This document shows, in pieces, positions 59,821 to 64,000 of a stretch of DNA of 64,000 bases. A program made the position numbers and the translations under genes. The stretch is from positions 2,046,001 to 2,110,000 of the forward strand of contig NZ_CP047946.1 in assembly GCF_014279655.1 (NCBI RefSeq). The letters run 5' to 3'. The stretch is from Synechococcus sp. ROS8604. GTDB lineage: Bacteria; Cyanobacteriota; Cyanobacteriia; PCC-6307; Cyanobiaceae. Every line of letters begins with the position of its first letter. Position 1 is the stretch's first letter. The notes below the pieces were generated by a model that saw nothing but the letters and a program-made list of their open reading frames with translations, searched no databases and had not been told where the DNA came from.

Positions 59821-60929
59821 GCACCCCTCCCCTTGATTTAGTTCTTGTCAGCACACCCATCGGTCACTTGGGCAGTGGACGCGGTGGCGGGGTGGAACTG
59901 ACGCTCAGCTCGTTGTTGCGCGGTCTTGCCGCAAGGGGGCATCGGATCACCCTGGTCGCCCCTGAGGGGTCGGTTGCCCCTGACGACTGCCCTGGACTCC
60001 TCCTGCACACCGCAGGGGGCAGCGACCAACCCAGCTGGCAACATGCCGCAAGAGCTGCTTCCGTTCAAATTCCATGCGATGGCGTGCTTCCCCATCTATG
60101 GGATCTGGCGTTGTCCTTAGGCGAAGACGCCGATGCGGTCATCAACTTCAGCTACGACTGGTTACCTCTCTGGCTCACTCCCCATGCGAAGTCCTCGTTA
60201 TTTCATCTCGTGAGCATGGGTTCTGTCTCGCGGGCGATGGATGAGGTCATCTCTCAACTCGCCCGCTGGGACCAGAGGCGAATGTCCTTCCATACCCAAC
60301 GGCAGGCGGATGATTTTTCCCTGACCAGTCCACCCTCCATCGTGGGCAATGGCTTTGACCTCACCCGTTACCAGTTGCAGTTGAACCTCGATGGCCCACT
60401 GGGTTGGGCCGGTCGCATCGCGCCTGAAAAAGGTCTCGAAGATGCCGCAGCCGTTGCCGCAGCTCTTGGAGAAACGCTTCTGGTGTGGGGCTTGGTCGAA
60501 GATGCTGGCTATGCGCAATCAGTCGAAGCAGCCGTGCCTCCCGGAACCCTTGATTGGCGTGGTTTTCAGCCAACACACCGCCTTCAGCAGGAGCTTGGAT
60601 GCTGCCGCGCCCTCCTGAATACGCCCAAGTGGAATGAGGCCTACGGCAACGTGGTGGTTGAGGCCATGGCCTGCGGAGTCCCTGTTGTGGCCTATGACCG
60701 CGGCGGTCCTGGCGAGCTGATTCAAGACGGCGTCACGGGATGGCTGGTGCCACCGGATGATCTCGAGGCCCTCACAATGGCCAGCAGCAAGGTTGATCAA
60801 ATCGATCGACAAGCTTGTCGCCGTTGGGTGGAGCAAAACGCCAGCCACACAGTGTTTGCGCAACGCGTAGAGGCTTGGATCAGGCAGGGCCTCTCTGCAG
60901 GAAATGGCACGATCGCCCCATGTCGATAG
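59817..60929 (+). CDS. Glycosyltransferase, tetrahydrobiopterin glucosyltransferase-like
   Basis: This 370-residue GT-B (GT4-type) enzyme starts VSTPIGHLGSGRGGGVELTL, very like the cyanobacterial UDP-glucose:tetrahydrobiopterin glucosyltransferase (BGluT). The donor domain has GWAGRIAPEKGLEDAAAVAA and the E-x7-E motif EAYGNVVVEAMACGVPVVAY. The BGluT role is from memory of the family and should be treated as probable, not shown. Confidence 0.78.
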   Translation: MSTPPLDLVLVSTPIGHLGSGRGGGVELTLSSLLRGLAARGHRITLVAPEGSVAPDDCPGLLLHTAGGSDQPSWQHAARAASVQIPCDGVLPHLWDLALSLGEDADAVINFSYDWLPLWLTPHAKSSLFHLVSMGSVSRAMDEVISQLARWDQRRMSFHTQRQADDFSLTSPPSIVGNGFDLTRYQLQLNLDGPLGWAGRIAPEKGLEDAAAVAAALGETLLVWGLVEDAGYAQSVEAAVPPGTLDWRGFQPTHRLQQELGCCRALLNTPKWNEAYGNVVVEAMACGVPVVAYDRGGPGELIQDGVTGWLVPPDDLEALTMASSKVDQIDRQACRRWVEQNASHTVFAQRVEAWIRQGLSAGNGTIAPCR

Positions 60930-62773
60930 TCAACGCCCCCACCGACGCACGGATCTCGCCACGACAGCGCAGCCGGGGGCTGCTGCTGATCTTGGCGCTT
61001 GGCCTTGCCTTGGGCTGTTGGCAACTGGGGGGCACCGGTCTTGTCGATGAGACCCCGCCGCTGTTTGCAGCCGCGGGTCGTGCCATGGCACGCACGGGGG
61101 ACTGGTTAACGCCTCGGGTCAATGGATTACCCCGATTCGACAAACCGCCCCTGGTGTATTGGCTCATGGGTCTGGGGTACTCGCTCCCCGCCAATGAGCT
61201 CTGGGATCCACTCGGAACCTGGGCCGGCAGGCTTCCCTCGGCCCTCGCGAGTGTGGCCACCATGTTGATGCTTGGGGACACCTTGATGGTGCATCCAAGT
61301 GCAGAGGACAGCCATCCACGCCGCACTGCGGTAGCAGCAGCACTGGCCTTTGCGCTCTCTCCCTTGGTGCAGCTATGGAGTCGTACCGCCGTCAGTGATG
61401 CCCTGCTCAGCGGCACCCTCGCCCTCAGCCTGCTTTGCCAGTGGCGTTGTTACGCCACTGGCCACTCGCGGAGATGGTGGCTTGCCTGGGTTCTGCTCGC
61501 CACAGCCGTTCTCACAAAAGGGCCTGTCGCCGTCGTCCTCAGTGGCATGACCCTGGCCCTTTTTGCGCTGATGCGCCGAGACCTCAAGGGCCTATGGCGC
61601 TGCATCAAACCGATCCGCGGCCTTGCGATCACCGCGTTGATCAGCCTCCCTTGGTACGTCGCAGAACTGCTGGTCGAAGGCCAACCTTTTTGGGACAGTT
61701 TTTTTGGCTATCACAACCTTCAACGCTTCACGTCAGTCGTGAATAGCCACCTTCAACCCTGGTGGTTCTTTGGGGTGATTTTGGTTGTGGCATCCCTGCC
61801 CTTCACCCCCCTGTTGCTGCTTGGGCTGGCGCAAACCCTGCATCCTTCCAATCTCAAGCGGGCGTTTTCATCCAGCCAACCCACCGCAACACTGTCTCTC
61901 CAGAGTTTTGCCAGCTGCTGGCTTCTCTCCATCCTTCTGCTGTTCACCACAGCGGCAACGAAGCTTCCGAGCTACTGGTTACCGGCCACACCGGCTGCTG
62001 CCATTCTCATCGCCCTCGCAGCAAGGTCCTCAGGACAACAAATCCGCCGCCCTTTGGATTGGGCCTGGGGCGCCACCATCTTGCTCACGTTTGTTTTGGC
62101 GGTGGGGTTCTGGAGTTCCTCAATCTGGGTTCCCCTCATCGATGATCCCGAGATGCCCACGCTGCCTGCCGAACTGCTCGCAAGCCGCTTGGTGCTCAGG
62201 GCAGCGGTGTGCTTCTCGGTCGCTGTCGTTTTGGGGCTCTGGATGATCAGGCGGAAGGCCTCCGGTCGCCTCCTTGCCGTTCAGGGACCGCTGGTGGTGT
62301 TCCAGCTCATTGCCCTCATCCCCATGATTGGCTTAGGCGATCGCGTGCGTCAGCTTCCCGTCCGTCAGGCAGCAGCCACGATGCTGCGCGTCCAGAAACC
62401 CTCCGAACCCCTGGCGATGGTGGGAGCCATGAAGCCCTCTCTGCACTTCTACACCCAGCAGGTGGTCGTGTACGAGGGACGCTCAGATTCCGCCCTGGTC
62501 AATCTTTCGGATCGATTGAGTCATGAACAGCGCCGTGGCTGGGTGGGACATCCGATCGATGCCAAGGAAGGGTCTCCGACCGTTCTGATCGTGATTGATT
62601 CGGGAACCTTGGAACGTCCTTATTGGAAAGGGCTCGATCCCCTAGTGCTTGGCGAATTCGGGATCTACAGAGTCGTGCGCATCGACAGGGCCAAGTTGAA
62701 TCGTCGAGCTGACGAGCTTCAAGACGATGGCGTCGAGCTGACCTGGAAGACACCCCGGCCCGAGCGGTATTGA
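60920..62773 (+). CDS. ArnT-like lipid-linked glycosyltransferase (GT-C)
   Basis: From ATG 60920, which overlaps the previous gene by 10 bases, the protein has 617 residues and about 12 membrane helices. The first loop has the GT-C/ArnT signs DETPPLFAAAGRAMARTGDW and NGLPRFDKPPLVYWLMGLGY. It belongs to the dolichyl-phosphate-mannose/ArnT superfamily and should transfer a sugar from a polyprenyl phosphate to an outer substrate, perhaps lipid A or glycans; the target is unknown. Confidence 0.82.
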   Translation: MSIVNAPTDARISPRQRSRGLLLILALGLALGCWQLGGTGLVDETPPLFAAAGRAMARTGDWLTPRVNGLPRFDKPPLVYWLMGLGYSLPANELWDPLGTWAGRLPSALASVATMLMLGDTLMVHPSAEDSHPRRTAVAAALAFALSPLVQLWSRTAVSDALLSGTLALSLLCQWRCYATGHSRRWWLAWVLLATAVLTKGPVAVVLSGMTLALFALMRRDLKGLWRCIKPIRGLAITALISLPWYVAELLVEGQPFWDSFFGYHNLQRFTSVVNSHLQPWWFFGVILVVASLPFTPLLLLGLAQTLHPSNLKRAFSSSQPTATLSLQSFASCWLLSILLLFTTAATKLPSYWLPATPAAAILIALAARSSGQQIRRPLDWAWGATILLTFVLAVGFWSSSIWVPLIDDPEMPTLPAELLASRLVLRAAVCFSVAVVLGLWMIRRKASGRLLAVQGPLVVFQLIALIPMIGLGDRVRQLPVRQAAATMLRVQKPSEPLAMVGAMKPSLHFYTQQVVVYEGRSDSALVNLSDRLSHEQRRGWVGHPIDAKEGSPTVLIVIDSGTLERPYWKGLDPLVLGEFGIYRVVRIDRAKLNRRADELQDDGVELTWKTPRPERY

Positions 62774-62792
62774 ACAATTCCTTGGTCTTGAG

Positions 62793-63329
62793 CTAGGGCG
62801 AACTCTGCAGCTCTGACAGCTTCAATCGTCGACAAAACCCGCAGTGACCCCAGAGCGCCATCTCTCCTGCAGGGGCTGGGCTTTGGCAGCAAGGGCATGA
62901 ATCCATTCCATGCACATCAATTCGACTTGGATGGCGAGCCCAAACACTCTCCTCGCTCTCTAAATCTGGCGCAGGAGAGGGGTGGTGTTGCTGGATCCTC
63001 AGATCACGCACGGCATGGCCAGCACTGCGCACGGCCGCCAAAAGTTGAGGCTTGCTGTACTGCAAAGCCTGCCGCCATTGCGGGTGGCGAGCCCCCACCG
63101 TGAGAACCCCATGGCTCAAATTCAAAGGCCTGCAGTGATCGGCCAGGGGACGCCCCGCCAATTGGGGCCAGTCCTGCCAAAGCGCAGCTAGCGACCCCTC
63201 CCGTCTCCAGGTGCTGCGTAGGGAGTCGAGGCACTCCACAAGGGGCTGAACCGGCGGCGGTGGCGGCGGCACCAACACCTCTCCCAGACCAAATCGGCGC
63301 CGTTGGGATCGAGGTGCTCGTCCCATCAC
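62793..63329 (-). CDS. DciA-like (DUF721) protein with C-terminal zinc ribbon
   Basis: This 178-residue protein has the DUF721/DciA domain (LAALWQDWPQLAGRPLADHC, SHGVLTVGARHPQWRQALQY). DciA is the ancestral loader or partner of the DnaB helicase. The C-terminus adds a possible zinc ribbon (SCPCCQSP and HCGFCRRLKL), an unusual fusion typical of this group. The DciA role is inferred from the domain. Confidence 0.8.
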   Translation of the reverse strand: MMGRAPRSQRRRFGLGEVLVPPPPPPVQPLVECLDSLRSTWRREGSLAALWQDWPQLAGRPLADHCRPLNLSHGVLTVGARHPQWRQALQYSKPQLLAAVRSAGHAVRDLRIQQHHPSPAPDLESEESVWARHPSRIDVHGMDSCPCCQSPAPAGEMALWGHCGFCRRLKLSELQSSP

Positions 63330-63405
63330 GTCATCCCAAGAAATTGGACCTTAGGGGGGGAAGGTGCTCCAGCTCGCTAATCTCTGGCACTGCTCGCACC
63401 GATTC

Positions 63406-64000
63406 ATGGGTTTCTTCGACCGGCTTAGCCGTCTGCTGCGCGCCAACCTCAATGATCTCGTTAGCAAAGCGGAGGATCCCGTCAAGATCCTCGATCAAGC
63501 CGTCTCCGACATGCAAGACGACCTGGTCAAGCTCCGACAGGCTGTTGCCATGGCGATCGCCAGTCAAAAACGGCTCAAGAATCAAGCAGAGCAGGCCGAG
63601 TCTCAAGCCCGTACCTGGTACGAGCGCGCCGAACTTGCCCTCAAGAAAAACGAGGATGACCTGGCACGCGAAGCCCTGACGCGTCGCAAAACCTTCCAAG
63701 AAACGGCCACATCCCTTGGCAGCCAAGTTCAGGCCCAAGGGGCTCAAGTAGAAACCCTCAAAAAAAGCCTGGTCGCTCTAGAGGGAAAGATTGCAGAGGC
63801 TCGAACCAAGAAAGACATGCTCAAAGCCCGGGCTCAAGCCGCCCAGGCCCAACAGCAGCTCCAGAGCGCTGTTGGCAGCATGGGAACGAATTCAGCCATG
63901 GCGGCCTTCGAGCGCATGGAAGACAAGGTTCAATCTCTGGAAGCCAGCAGCCAAGCGGCCGCTGAACTCGCCGGCGCGGACCTTGATAGCCAGTTCGCGG
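63406..64000 (+). CDS. vipp1: PspA/IM30 (Vipp1) protein, N-terminal part
   Basis: This is an ESCRT-III-like membrane-remodelling protein needed for thylakoid upkeep and membrane stress. The frame begins MGFFDRLSRLLRANLNDLVS, the amphipathic helix that binds membranes. Long charged helices follow (EDPVKILDQAVSDMQDDLVK, and later AFERMEDKVQSLEAS). It runs off the window after 198 residues, so about the last 50 to 60 are missing. Confidence 0.95.
   Translation, partial: MGFFDRLSRLLRANLNDLVSKAEDPVKILDQAVSDMQDDLVKLRQAVAMAIASQKRLKNQAEQAESQARTWYERAELALKKNEDDLAREALTRRKTFQETATSLGSQVQAQGAQVETLKKSLVALEGKIAEARTKKDMLKARAQAAQAQQQLQSAVGSMGTNSAMAAFERMEDKVQSLEASSQAAAELAGADLDSQFA

Overview
The window is a chromosomal segment of a marine picocyanobacterium, most likely a coastal Synechococcus of subcluster 5.1. 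The evidence is the gene set: a FutB-type iron permease, glycolate dehydrogenase GlcD, HemL, two DUF2808 proteins, DUF3104, Ycf46, Vipp1/IM30 (PspA family) and a tetrahydrobiopterin glucosyltransferase-like enzyme. Many small cyanobacterial orphan genes and scattered GCGATCGC (HIP1) octamers agree with this. I identified everything by reading the sequence; no database search was run.

Left flank (1-24662). The end of the iron permease is followed by a tightly overlapping five-gene minus-strand operon (5172 to 698): a conserved orphan, an FtsH-like peptidase without its ATPase, LarC, an LPG-synthase-TM-like membrane protein and a phytase-like secreted protein. Next come exonuclease III, glcD and hemL, an OprB-type porin gene that looks broken by two frameshifts, a DUF481 outer-membrane protein and YajQ. 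From 13 to 24 kb lies a low-density zone of small, mostly unrecognised genes. It includes a Coq4-like protein with an intact HDxxH-x11-E metal motif.

Genomic island (24663-44260). A 47-base direct repeat of the 3' part of tRNA-Arg(TCT) bounds about 19.6 kb. The intact tRNA is at the right end and a tyrosine integrase is just inside the left end. Copies of TTTGGGCCACAC lie just inside both ends, and the innermost left copy covers the integrase start codon. The left part of the island is a replication and regulation module: integrase, excisionase-like HTH, primase-helicase, two ribbon-helix-helix proteins, a small membrane protein, a possible nuclease and a winged-helix regulator. The middle part (32.3-42.1 kb) is a tandem array of five paralogous outer-membrane beta-barrel genes. 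Each is paired with a conserved 72-84 residue protein of unknown function and mostly shares the same leader and terminator. There are also two decayed copies of the small gene, and a REP-associated (RAYT) transposase sits inside the array. The right part holds small secreted cysteine-containing proteins. The array is the most unusual content of the window: the barrels keep a common body and end in different short tails that carry cysteines, and identity between copies is mosaic.

Right flank (44288-64000). This is core genome: an HTH protein, rsmI, cysQ, then the conserved minus-strand block rpmH, rnpA, PH-domain protein, yidC, YceD/DUF177, ycf46, serS, rseP, rpsN and pnp, which covers ribosome components, RNA processing and membrane insertion. 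After that come DUF2808, chorismate mutase with SppA, a plus-strand set of an EamA transporter and two glycosyltransferases, a DciA-like protein, and the start of vipp1/pspA at the right edge.
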